6,607 nt of DNA from Pseudomonadota bacterium (lineage in GTDB: Bacteria; Myxococcota_A; Polyangia; Polyangiales; Polyangiaceae): assembly GCA_023411445.1 (NCBI GenBank), contig JAEYOT010000314.1, positions 1 through 6,607 of the forward strand. Reading direction: 5' to 3'. Shown piece by piece: positions 1 through 5,777 of the stretch (positions are counted from its first letter, which is position 1; every line of letters begins with the position of its first letter). The translations under genes were made by a program, and so were the position numbers. The notes beneath the pieces are model-generated. The model ran no database searches. It was not told where the DNA came from and saw only the letters and a program-made list of their open reading frames with translations.

Positions 1-8
1 TTCACCCG

Positions 9-22
9 CTCCAGAAATGGAG
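9..22 (+). other. Small GAAA-tetraloop hairpin upstream of terminator
   Basis: CTCCA (9-13) pairs with TGGAG (18-22) around the loop GAAA, which is a GNRA tetraloop. It lies just before the terminator stem at 26-60 and is probably in the 3' untranslated end of a transcript from a gene left of the window. It may help 3'-end stability, but a 5-bp stem can also arise by chance. Confidence 0.35.
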
Positions 23-25
23 AAG

Positions 26-67
26 AAAGCGCCGGCAGTCGCACGACCCGCCGGCGCTTTCGTTTTG
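26..67 (+). terminator. Rho-independent terminator of an upstream gene
   Basis: AAAGCGCCGGC (26-36) is perfectly complementary to GCCGGCGCTTT (50-60), giving an 11-bp GC-rich stem with a 13-base loop. A T-rich stretch (CTTTCGTTTTGTCT) follows on the + strand. The + direction fits best, so a gene entering from the left edge probably ends here. The reverse strand also carries some T residues after the stem, so weak bidirectional action is possible. No coding sequence of that upstream gene is recognisable in the window. Confidence 0.75.
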
Positions 68-476
68 TCTCCCCACGCTGCCGGCCAGCCAGCCTAGCGC
101 CCGGGCTCGTCCGTTGGTCCTACGGCAAGGCGGAGGCGGGAGCGCCTGCACCGGAGGGTCTTGCCAATGGCTGCTGGCGCGTCGCCCGGTTCCGAGATGG
201 CTGGTCGATGCAGCCCAGCCATGCATCGTGGTGGCCCGGCAAACACAGCGTGATCGTGATGCGATCTGCCACGGAGGCCAGATCGACTTCGCCACGAAAC
301 ACCATCGCGAGCTCGAGCGGAGCGAGCAGCGTGCGCGCAGCGACGGACGCGCGCGGATGCATCCTTCGTTTGGCTTTGGGCTAGCGAGCGTTCTTGCTAC
401 TTTGCCGGCGCTTGGCTTGGTGAACGAGGTAGCAGCAAAGCGCTGCTGCCGCTACGGAGTGCCTCCAGTTCGTCTC
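68..476. other. Intergenic region with no convincing gene
   Basis: About 410 bases lie between the terminator and the first gene. The open reading frame of gene 1 extends upstream to an ATG at 114, but the added 121 residues (many Arg, Trp and His, no domain) sit in front of a good signal peptide, so I treat them as non-coding. Short minus-strand frames here are unrecognisable. An 8-bp inverted repeat, ATGGCTGG (197-204) with CCAGCCAT (215-222), overlaps an alternative pairing GATGCA (207-212) with TGCATC (222-227). The promoter of gene 1 is presumably here, but I cannot assign -35 and -10 boxes. Confidence 0.55.
428..450 (+). promoter_or_regulatory. Leader hairpin before gene 1
   Basis: GGTAGCAGC (428-436) pairs with GCTGCTGCC (442-450) through nine base pairs including one G-U, closing on the five-base loop AAAGC. 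It ends 26 bases before the chosen ATG and just before GGAG (456-459), the only Shine-Dalgarno-like motif nearby. No T tract follows, so it is not a terminator. It could affect mRNA stability or ribosome access, but no function is shown. Confidence 0.4.
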
Positions 477-1376
477 ATGTTTTACCGAGCGCTGTTCGGA
501 CTCGTACTGACCGCGAAGGTTCTCGTAGCTTGGCAAGCTAGAGCAGAACCCCCTGCGGACGCTGGCGTGCCGGACGGGGATCGCTGCATAGCGCACCACA
601 AAGACGGCCAGATCCTGCGCGGGCAAGGCAGCCTGCTAGCGGCCAGCAAGCACCTGCAAAGCTGCTTGCACCCCGCGTGCAGTCCCGTGCTGCGTGAAGC
701 GTGCGCGACCCTGCTCGAAGAGGTGGAGCGAGACACACCGTCCGTCGTGTTCGCCGCGGAGTCGGGGGGCGCGGATTTGAGCGACGTTCGCGTTTACGAC
801 GGCGGCGCGCTCTTGCTCGGTCCCCTCACCGGACGAGCCATCGCGCTCGACCCGGGCGTCCATCAGCTCCGCTTCGAAAGTGACGGCAAGCAACCGCTCG
901 ACACGACCATCGTGCTGCGTGTGGGCGAGAAGAACCGCGCGGTCCAGGCGACGCTGCAAGCGCTGGAAGGCCGCGCCGAGCCCGCGCCGGTGCACCGCAT
1001 GTCGCGCAGCGCACCCGCCGCCCCGGACCCGCTCACGCCGTACCCACAGCCCGTGGCTCCGCCCGAGAGAGCGCTATCGCTCGCGGACTATGCGCCGTTC
1101 GGCGTCGGGCTGTTGCTGGGTGTCGGGGGCCTGGCCGTGGCTCTCGACGCACGAAGCGACCTCGAGAACGCGAAGCAGACGTGCTCTCCCCAATGCAGCG
1201 CCGAGCGTCAAGACCGCATCTTCACGAAGAGCCTGGTCGCCGATGGCTTGTTCGTGCTCGGCGGCGCCGCCCTCGGCTACGGCGTCATCCGCATCCTCAC
1301 GAGAGCACCTGCTGCCGCGCCCGCGGCTGCCGTCGTCATCCAGCCGCGTTACGTGGGCGGGCGGGTGCATTTTTGA
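477..1376 (+). CDS. Secreted PEGA-like protein with two C-terminal membrane segments
   Basis: The 299-residue protein begins with a signal peptide (MFYRALFGLVLTAKVLVAWQARA, cut after residue 23), which is why I prefer this ATG to the in-frame one at 114. GGAG at 456-459 is a distant ribosome site. Residues 37-86 form a Cys-rich helical segment (C37, C63, C68, C76) resembling a TPR-like unit. Residues 88-162 resemble a PEGA or carboxypeptidase-regulatory beta domain, with a DPGVHQLRFES core and a VGEKN strand. A Pro/Ala linker (169-198) leads to two hydrophobic segments (206-223 and 253-275) around a C236-X3-C240 loop. I recall this architecture from many paralogous myxobacterial proteins, often near Ser/Thr kinase genes; their function is unknown to me. 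The gene overlaps the lipoprotein gene by 4 bases, suggesting translational coupling. A role at the envelope is inference. Confidence 0.8.
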   Translation: MFYRALFGLVLTAKVLVAWQARAEPPADAGVPDGDRCIAHHKDGQILRGQGSLLAASKHLQSCLHPACSPVLREACATLLEEVERDTPSVVFAAESGGADLSDVRVYDGGALLLGPLTGRAIALDPGVHQLRFESDGKQPLDTTIVLRVGEKNRAVQATLQALEGRAEPAPVHRMSRSAPAAPDPLTPYPQPVAPPERALSLADYAPFGVGLLLGVGGLAVALDARSDLENAKQTCSPQCSAERQDRIFTKSLVADGLFVLGGAALGYGVIRILTRAPAAAPAAAVVIQPRYVGGRVHF

Positions 1377-3049
1377 CGAGCCCGACGGCAGGAGCACCGC
1401 TGCTCGTCTTGGCCGCGCTGCTGGCCAGCCTGCCGAGTTGTACGCTCACTCTGGATCGCGAGAGCATCGCCGCGGGTTGTCCAGAAAACACGCAGCGCTG
1501 CGAGGACCGGTGCGTGCCCACGAGCGAGCTGGCGGAGCAGGGCTCGAGCTGCTCGGGCTGCAGTAGTGACCAGTACGAGCTCGATGGGGCCTGCCACGAG
1601 CTGACAGTGTGCGGCGACGAGGAGTACGAACGTCGCGCCCCGAGCCCGCACAGCGACCGGCGATGCCAAGCGCTGACGACGTGCGTCGCAGGCGAATACG
1701 TCGCCCTCGAAGCGACGCCTTGGAGCGATCGACAATGCGCGCTTTGTGACGAGGGCACGTTCAGCGCAGAAGAAAACGCTGCGTTCTGCCGCTCTTGGCA
1801 GCGGTGCGGCGCCGACGAGGTGCAAAGCGCGGCTCCGAGCGCCACGCGCGACCGCGTCTGCGTCGCCTGCGATCTTGACCATTTCGCGAGCGGCGCGTCG
1901 TGCGTTCCGCTCACCGAGTGCGGGAGCGCTGAGTACGAGAGCGCTCCTGCGACCGCAGCGTCGGACCGCACATGCGCGCCCCTGACGGTGTGCCCACCAG
2001 GCAGCTATGTCTCTGCGCTGCCTACCGACACCTCGGATCGCGAGTGCCGCCCGTGCTCGAGCGAGTCGTTCAGCAGCGCGGACAACGCCAGCGAATGCAC
2101 GCCGTGGACCGTGTGCTCCGACGAGCAATTCGAGCTCGTTGCCCCTAACGCAGCGCGCGACCGCGTCTGCGGTGATTGCTCGACGGCGGGTAGCGCCGTC
2201 GCCGAGTGCGCGCCGAAGTCGATCGTCAGTGCCGCGAGCAACCTCACTTGCGCGCGGCGCGCGTCCGATGCTGCGATCGCTTGCTGGGGAGCGGACTTCT
2301 GCAACGAAAGCGAAGTGCCGGACGTGGCATTCATCGCGCTCGACGCGGGCTCGGCGGTTTGCGGCATCCGGGACGCGGACGGTCACGCTGAGTGCTGGGG
2401 CTGCAACAGCGATGGCGAGGCGAGCCCGCCGAGCGACGTGGTGTTCAGCAGCATCAGCGCCGGTGGCACGCACAGCTGCGGCATCCGAGCGAGCGACGGC
2501 CACGTGATGTGCTGGGGGCGCGACGATGGCCTCCCGGGCGACTTCGGGCAAGTCACGGCCACGCCGCACGACGTCGCATTTCTCAGCGTGAGCGCGGGCA
2601 ACGCTCACAGCTGTGGAGTGCGAGCGGTGGACAGGCACGTGGTCTGTTGGGGCTTCGGATTCCAGGGCGAGCCGACCTACCCGACCGACGTGCCATTCAA
2701 GAGCGTGAGCGCGGGCGAGCACACCTGTGCCGTTCGCGAGGCCGATGGCCACGTCGTCTGCTGGGGTGACGACGACTTCGGGGAGGTCAGCGACGCGCCG
2801 CTCGGCGTGGCCTTCAAGAGCGTGAGCGCGGGCACCTATCATACCTGCGGCGTGCTGGACGCGACGAGCTACGTCACCTGCTGGGGGCGCGACTTCGATG
2901 GCAGCGTGAGCGACGTTCCGAGCGAGGTTGCCTTCGATCACGTCAGCGTCGGGACGTTTCACAGCTGCGGCGTGCGCGCGGCGGACGGCAAGGTGCAATG
3001 CTGGGGCAACGACGCTGAAGGTGCGGTCGAGGCCCCGGACGGCTTCTGA
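1373..3049 (+). CDS. Lipoprotein with Cys-rich stalk and seven-bladed RCC1-like propeller
   Basis: The only sensible start is TTG at 1373, overlapping the previous stop as TTGA, with a GGGCGGGCGGG stretch upstream as a possible ribosome site. The product has 558 residues. Residues 1-22 form a lipoprotein signal peptide ending in LPS-C23, so it is probably lipid-anchored on the outside of a membrane. Residues 36-279 are a Cys-rich region resembling TNFR or ephrin-receptor-like repeats, with six copies of an (S/R)DRxC motif. Residues 282-558 hold seven repeats of about 37-45 residues (SVSAG..HTCGVR..DGHVVCWG), as in the RCC1/BLIP-II beta-propeller fold. Each blade has Cys-X10-Cys-Trp-Gly. In this fold the propeller binds proteins or other ligands; the ligand here is unknown. 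RCC1's chromatin role should not be inferred. It probably works at the cell surface or periplasm, alongside the coupled upstream gene. Confidence 0.85.
   Translation: MTSPTAGAPLLVLAALLASLPSCTLTLDRESIAAGCPENTQRCEDRCVPTSELAEQGSSCSGCSSDQYELDGACHELTVCGDEEYERRAPSPHSDRRCQALTTCVAGEYVALEATPWSDRQCALCDEGTFSAEENAAFCRSWQRCGADEVQSAAPSATRDRVCVACDLDHFASGASCVPLTECGSAEYESAPATAASDRTCAPLTVCPPGSYVSALPTDTSDRECRPCSSESFSSADNASECTPWTVCSDEQFELVAPNAARDRVCGDCSTAGSAVAECAPKSIVSAASNLTCARRASDAAIACWGADFCNESEVPDVAFIALDAGSAVCGIRDADGHAECWGCNSDGEASPPSDVVFSSISAGGTHSCGIRASDGHVMCWGRDDGLPGDFGQVTATPHDVAFLSVSAGNAHSCGVRAVDRHVVCWGFGFQGEPTYPTDVPFKSVSAGEHTCAVREADGHVVCWGDDDFGEVSDAPLGVAFKSVSAGTYHTCGVLDATSYVTCWGRDFDGSVSDVPSEVAFDHVSVGTFHSCGVRAADGKVQCWGNDAEGAVEAPDGF
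1592..2209 (+). repeat. Tandem 103-residue duplication in the Cys-rich stalk
   Basis: Within the lipoprotein, residues 74-176 (1592-1900) align without a gap to residues 177-279 (1901-2209). Cysteines match at 74/177, 80/183, 98/201, 104/207, 122/225, 125/228, 139/242, 145/248, 163/266 and 166/269. The motifs SDRRC/SDRTC, SDRQC/SDREC and RDRVC/RDRVC also fall exactly 103 residues apart. The nucleotide sequences have diverged clearly, so the duplication is not recent. Each unit contains three smaller subrepeats at spacings of 24, 41 and 38 residues. Confidence 0.8.
2216..3046 (+). repeat. Seven RCC1-like propeller blades
   Basis: Seven repeats encode residues 282-558 of the lipoprotein. The Cys of each CWG falls at residues 304, 341, 380, 425, 463, 503 and 543, and the partner Cys is always 11 positions earlier (293, 330, 369, 414, 452, 492, 532). 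Blade 1 is the most degenerate (NLTCARRASDAAIACWG). Blade 3 is longest because of an insertion near residues 386-396. Seven is the blade number of RCC1 and BLIP-II, so the propeller is probably complete and closed. Confidence 0.8.
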
Positions 3050-3069
3050 CGCGCAAAGCCTCCGCGAAG
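3050..3069. other. 20-base convergent intergenic gap
   Basis: The stop of the + strand lipoprotein gene (3047-3049) and the stop of the - strand kinase gene (3070-3072) are separated by only 20 bases. GGCTT (3041-3045) could pair with AAGCC (3056-3060), but no T tract follows on either strand, so I see no convincing intrinsic terminator. Transcripts may run into the opposing gene. Confidence 0.5.
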
Positions 3070-4554
3070 CTAGAGGCACTCCCTTCGGTAAATGCGGATC
3101 CCCTGCTCGTAGTAATAGGGTGGCGAGCAGCGCTGCCGCTGAGCGTCCGGAGCGGAGCGGCCTGGCGGCGGCGTCTCTCGCGCTGAAACCTTGCGACCAC
3201 GCTCATCATCCGGCGCAGCATCCTCGCTCAGCACGGCCGCTCGAGTTGCACGCTCAGCGCTGCCCGACGGCTGCGCCTCGCCCGCCGGGAGCGACTGGGC
3301 GCTGGCGCCGGTAGCGGCGAGCGACGCCGCTCGAGAAGCCTCCGCGTCTCCGCTCGGGATTTCCGGCTCGGAGCGCATGAACGCGATACCGCTCACTGCC
3401 AGCACGAGCGCCAGCAGCACACAACCGACCGCGCTGACGTACGCAGCCGGGCTGCGGTGAGGACGCTCAGGGCGCGGCGCCACCCTACCGTCGTGCTCGA
3501 TCTGCTTCAGCGCGTGCAGCAGCACCCCCATCGTCTGAGGTCGCGCCGCTGGGTCGGGCGCGAGGCACCACCGCACGACCGCCGCGAGCTCCGGCGGTAC
3601 GCCTGCCAGCGCTGCTGGCGACGATGGCAGCTGGTTCGGGCACGGCGCAGTGGCCCACGGCGAGCGTCCGCGCCCGCCGTCGCGCGGCAACTGACCGCAG
3701 AGCAGCTCGAACAAGACCACGCCCAACGCATACACGTCGGTCGCGGGCGAGACCGCTTCGCCACGGACCTGTTCCGGAGCCATGTAGTCCGGTGTCCCGA
3801 CGCGGCCGTGGGTCGTGAGCGGCTGAGCGTGCTCGTCGAGCGAGCGGGCGATGCCGAAGTCGAGTAAGACCGCACGTCGCCCGTACGCTGCTTGCCCGCC
3901 TTCCCCATTGGTCAGCAAGATATTGCTGGCCTTCACGTCGCGGTGAACGACGTTCTGGGCGTGGATCGCTCGCAGCCCCTCGGCGATCTGTCGCGCGATC
4001 TCCCGTGCCGCCTGCGGCGCCATGCGCCCTTCGCGACGGAGCGCCGTGCTCAGAAGCTCGCCGTCGAGCAGCTCCATGGTCAGAAAGTAGCGGTTGCCTC
4101 CGGGCTCGCGATGGCACCCGAATTCGAGCACTCGGCACACGTTCGGGTGCACCACGCGCCGAGCCAGCCTCACCTCTTGCTTCAACCGCTCCAAGCTCGT
4201 CTCGTGTCGAGAGAAGCTGGCGGCGATGGTCTTGAGCGCGACCCGTTGTGTCAGCTCGATATCCGACGCCTCGTAGACGTCGCCCATGCCACCACTGCCT
4301 AGGCAACGCACGATGCGGTAACGATTGGCGACGAGCGCGCCGACCTCCCAGCGCAGCGCCGCTTCGTTCGGGGAGCTCCACATGTTCCGCCCGCACGGGG
4401 GTTCGGCGAGGGCGCGCACCGCTTCGAGCATCAGCGCGTGACAATCCGCGCAGCCCTCGACCGCGGCGAGCAGGCTGAACGCGCGCTCGCCATCGCACCC
4501 GCCGCTCGCGAGCTCGATCCACTGCTCCTCTGCGATGCACTCGTGGGCGCGCAT
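3070..4554 (-). CDS. Transmembrane Ser/Thr protein kinase with N-terminal Cys cluster
   Basis: The 494-residue protein has a complete Hanks-type kinase domain at about 79-350: glycine loop GSGGMGDVY (86-94), VALK lysine K108, helix-C Glu127, catalytic HRDVKASN (204-211), DFG (232-234), GTPDYMAPE (253-261), D273 and R338. All catalytic residues are present, so it should be active. One hydrophobic segment (about 370-392) leads to an outside Ala/Ser/Pro-rich tail (393-475) ending in a short Cys-bounded motif (C476 to C493). The first 60 residues carry C6, C20, C35 and C38 in a layout like the zinc-binding anti-sigma domain, but the usual His before CxxC is Ala31. The gene starts 17 bases after the sigma factor stop with no clear Shine-Dalgarno, suggesting one operon and coupled translation. 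The kinase probably senses an envelope signal through its tail. Confidence 0.92.
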   Translation of the reverse strand: MRAHECIAEEQWIELASGGCDGERAFSLLAAVEGCADCHALMLEAVRALAEPPCGRNMWSSPNEAALRWEVGALVANRYRIVRCLGSGGMGDVYEASDIELTQRVALKTIAASFSRHETSLERLKQEVRLARRVVHPNVCRVLEFGCHREPGGNRYFLTMELLDGELLSTALRREGRMAPQAAREIARQIAEGLRAIHAQNVVHRDVKASNILLTNGEGGQAAYGRRAVLLDFGIARSLDEHAQPLTTHGRVGTPDYMAPEQVRGEAVSPATDVYALGVVLFELLCGQLPRDGGRGRSPWATAPCPNQLPSSPAALAGVPPELAAVVRWCLAPDPAARPQTMGVLLHALKQIEHDGRVAPRPERPHRSPAAYVSAVGCVLLALVLAVSGIAFMRSEPEIPSGDAEASRAASLAATGASAQSLPAGEAQPSGSAERATRAAVLSEDAAPDDERGRKVSARETPPPGRSAPDAQRQRCSPPYYYEQGIRIYRRECL

Positions 4555-4571
4555 GGTTTGTGACGCGGCCG

Positions 4572-5396
4572 TCAGACGAACACTCCCGTCGTGCCGAACA
4601 CGCGCGACAGGCTCACGTCGAGCCGGCTCGGCATGTCATCGAGCAAGGATTCCGCGCCCGAGCAAGGCGAGCCGATTCTGGCCGCCAGCTCTTCGCGCAG
4701 AAGGACGCGCAGCTTGTCCTTGGCGGCGAGCAACCACCGCGCCGCGGTCGCGCGGTGCACGGACAGCACGAGACCGATCTGATCGATGCTCGCCCCTGCC
4801 AGCGTGTGCATCCGGAGCGCATGCCGTTCCCCTTCAGGCAGTCGCTTCACGGCTGCCTGAAGGGAGCTCCGCACCAAGACGCGCCACTCCTCTTTCACGA
4901 GGTGCTGCTCCGGGCCGAGCGTGATCATCGCTTCCAGGTGCTCGTGCAGCTCATCTCGCCGCTTCTCCTTCACGCCGGCAGAGCGTGCGACATCGATGGC
5001 GATCCGCACCGCCACGACCCGTAGCCAGACCCGAAAGTCCCCGGTGGGTCGATACGAGGCCAGCCGCGGAGAAGGAGGTAGCAGCAGCTTCTCGCGCAGC
5101 TCCTGGAGGGCCGCATCCGTCACCTCTGGCCTCACGCAGACCTTCGACAATCGACGCCGCAGGGGCTCGATGTAGTCGCGATCGAGGACGCGCGTCGCTC
5201 CGGGCAGGTCCGCCAGGCATGCCAGCCGCACGTAGTCGTCGACCGTCGGCTGGGCCGCGATGTCCGTGGCGGCGTGCTCTTGAAACGCTCGCGAGAACTC
5301 GGGCCAAGTACAGCGGATCTCCGGGTAGCGGTCGCTGCCCAGCCGGTAGCAGACTGCCGCTTGTTCGGGCGAGCCGTCTCCAGAGCCTTCTTCCAT
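4572..5396 (-). CDS. Sigma-70-family RNA polymerase sigma factor, myxobacterial type
   Basis: The 274-residue protein directs RNA polymerase to specific promoters. Region 2 lies at about 74-140: TDAALQELREKLL (93-105) matches the conserved core-binding segment, followed by LASYRPTGDFRVWLRVVAVR (112-131). This resembles the LAxYxGxGxLxxWLRVxAVR signature I associate with the Myxococcales sigma-70 family called gmx1 (TIGR03001); I could not run the model. Region 4 is at about 184-235, with a helix-turn-helix SIDQIGLVLSVHRATAARWL (203-222). There is an extra N-terminal segment of about 70 residues and a C-terminal tail of about 35. It is the first gene of the sigma-kinase pair. The ATG at 5396 has no good ribosome site close by; the nearest GGAGG on the minus strand is 33 bases upstream. 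Its regulon is unknown. Confidence 0.88.
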   Translation of the reverse strand: MEEGSGDGSPEQAAVCYRLGSDRYPEIRCTWPEFSRAFQEHAATDIAAQPTVDDYVRLACLADLPGATRVLDRDYIEPLRRRLSKVCVRPEVTDAALQELREKLLLPPSPRLASYRPTGDFRVWLRVVAVRIAIDVARSAGVKEKRRDELHEHLEAMITLGPEQHLVKEEWRVLVRSSLQAAVKRLPEGERHALRMHTLAGASIDQIGLVLSVHRATAARWLLAAKDKLRVLLREELAARIGSPCSGAESLLDDMPSRLDVSLSRVFGTTGVFV

Positions 5397-5423
5397 GCCG
5401 CGGCGCAGCTTAGCCCAACTTGC

Positions 5424-5433
5424 GAGGCGCCTC
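5424..5433. promoter_or_regulatory. Perfect 10-bp palindrome upstream of sigma gene
   Basis: GAGGCGCCTC is a perfect palindrome 27 to 37 bases before the sigma factor ATG. It overlaps the only GGAGG on the minus strand nearby (5430-5434). It could be an operator near the sigma promoter or a small mRNA hairpin, but 10-bp palindromes are not rare in DNA this GC-rich. Confidence 0.3.
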
Positions 5434-5474
5434 CGTCAGATGTCCACCGCACCAGCCGACGGGACGCCAGCCAC

Positions 5475-5520
5475 AAAAAAAACGGGACGCAGCTGCGACT
5501 CCGAAGCCCGCGCGCCCGTT
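5475..5520 (-). terminator. Terminator-like hairpin facing the sigma gene
   Basis: Read on the minus strand, AACGGG-CGC (5520-5512) pairs with GCG-T-CCCGTT (5490-5481), giving a nine-pair stem with one bulged base. A run of T follows: eight T in all (5482-5475), six of them after the stem. An inner palindrome CGCAGCTGCG (5488-5497) offers alternative folding. This has the layout of an intrinsic terminator for minus-strand transcripts, about 80 bases before the sigma start. It could end a small RNA, act as a transcription attenuator in a long sigma leader, or insulate the sigma operon. The long loop lowers confidence. Confidence 0.5.
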
Positions 5521-5537
5521 CTCCGTACGTGACCCTC

Positions 5538-5552
5538 ATGCGCCTAGCGCAT
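5538..5552. promoter_or_regulatory. Inverted repeat, candidate operator
   Basis: ATGCGC (5538-5543) and GCGCAT (5547-5552) form a perfect 6-bp inverted repeat around the spacer CTA. It lies just upstream, in the minus direction, of the terminator-like hairpin. It may be a protein-binding site or part of a leader RNA. No regulator family can be assigned from sequence alone. Confidence 0.3.
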
Positions 5553-5639
5553 CAGTGCCCCACTCGGCCGACGTGCCAGCGAGGACGGAGAGAGAGCCAG
5601 CAGCTTCAACGAAACATAAAGAACGTCACCGTCGCACGA

Positions 5640-5662
5640 CACACGAGCGACAGCACACGAGC
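5640..5662 (+). repeat. 9-bp direct repeat CACACGAGC
   Basis: CACACGAGC occurs at 5640-5648 and again at 5654-5662, a period of 14 bases. Direct repeats in a promoter region can be binding sites, but this period is not a whole number of helical turns. The case for function is weak. Confidence 0.25.
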
Positions 5663-5712
5663 CTAGTCGGGAGATCACGAACACCCAGTCCGCGCCGCGG
5701 GGTCGGGTGAAG

Positions 5713-5720
5713 TGCATGCA
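5713..5720. promoter_or_regulatory. Palindrome TGCATGCA
   Basis: A perfect 8-bp palindrome that opens a cluster of three in the last 110 bases before the CBM6-like gene. On its own an 8-bp palindrome is weak evidence; it is listed because of the clustering. Confidence 0.25.
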
Positions 5721-5738
5721 ACGAGCGCGCTTCGAGCT

Positions 5739-5758
5739 TACGCCCATCGATTGGCGTA
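5739..5758. promoter_or_regulatory. 20-bp dyad, candidate operator of the CBM6-like gene
   Basis: TACGCCCATCGATTGGCGTA is a 20-bp dyad in which nine of ten positions pair; only 5745/5752 (C/T) mismatches. Its centre is ATCGAT. It ends 60 bases before the ATG, which is a typical position for a repressor or activator site overlapping a promoter. A hairpin in the 5' leader is the alternative. Confidence 0.45.
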
Positions 5759-5777
5759 TCCGGCGCGACGCTCAAAT

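Noticed and set aside
120..362. Minus-strand frame of 80 codons in the left intergenic region
   Set aside because: No recognisable family, no ribosome site, and it overlaps other equally open frames.
114..476. Upstream extension of gene 1 to the ATG at 114
   Set aside because: The added 121 residues show no domain and would bury a good signal peptide. The ATG at 477 starts directly at that peptide.
2216..3046. RCC1 similarity read as a chromatin or nucleotide-exchange role
   Set aside because: The protein is an exported lipoprotein, and the RCC1 fold is used widely by bacteria for extracellular binding.
3041..3060. GGCTT/AAGCC inverted repeat between the convergent genes as a terminator
   Set aside because: The stem is only 5 bp with a 10-base loop and no T tract on either strand.
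1349..3079. Long minus-strand open frame of 576 codons antisense to the propeller gene
   Set aside because: It is Arg/Ala-rich with no domain. The plus strand shows clear repeats, a lipobox and conserved cysteines. Long antisense frames are common in GC-rich coding DNA.
3485..4540. Minus-strand frame of 351 codons overlapping the kinase
   Set aside because: It is a frame-shifted shadow of the kinase gene, whose own frame holds every catalytic motif.
5544..5747. Minus-strand 67-codon frame ending just before the terminator-like hairpin
   Set aside because: The position is tempting, but codon third positions are not clearly GC-rich, no Shine-Dalgarno is evident and the peptide resembles nothing I know. 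A non-coding RNA is the better alternative.
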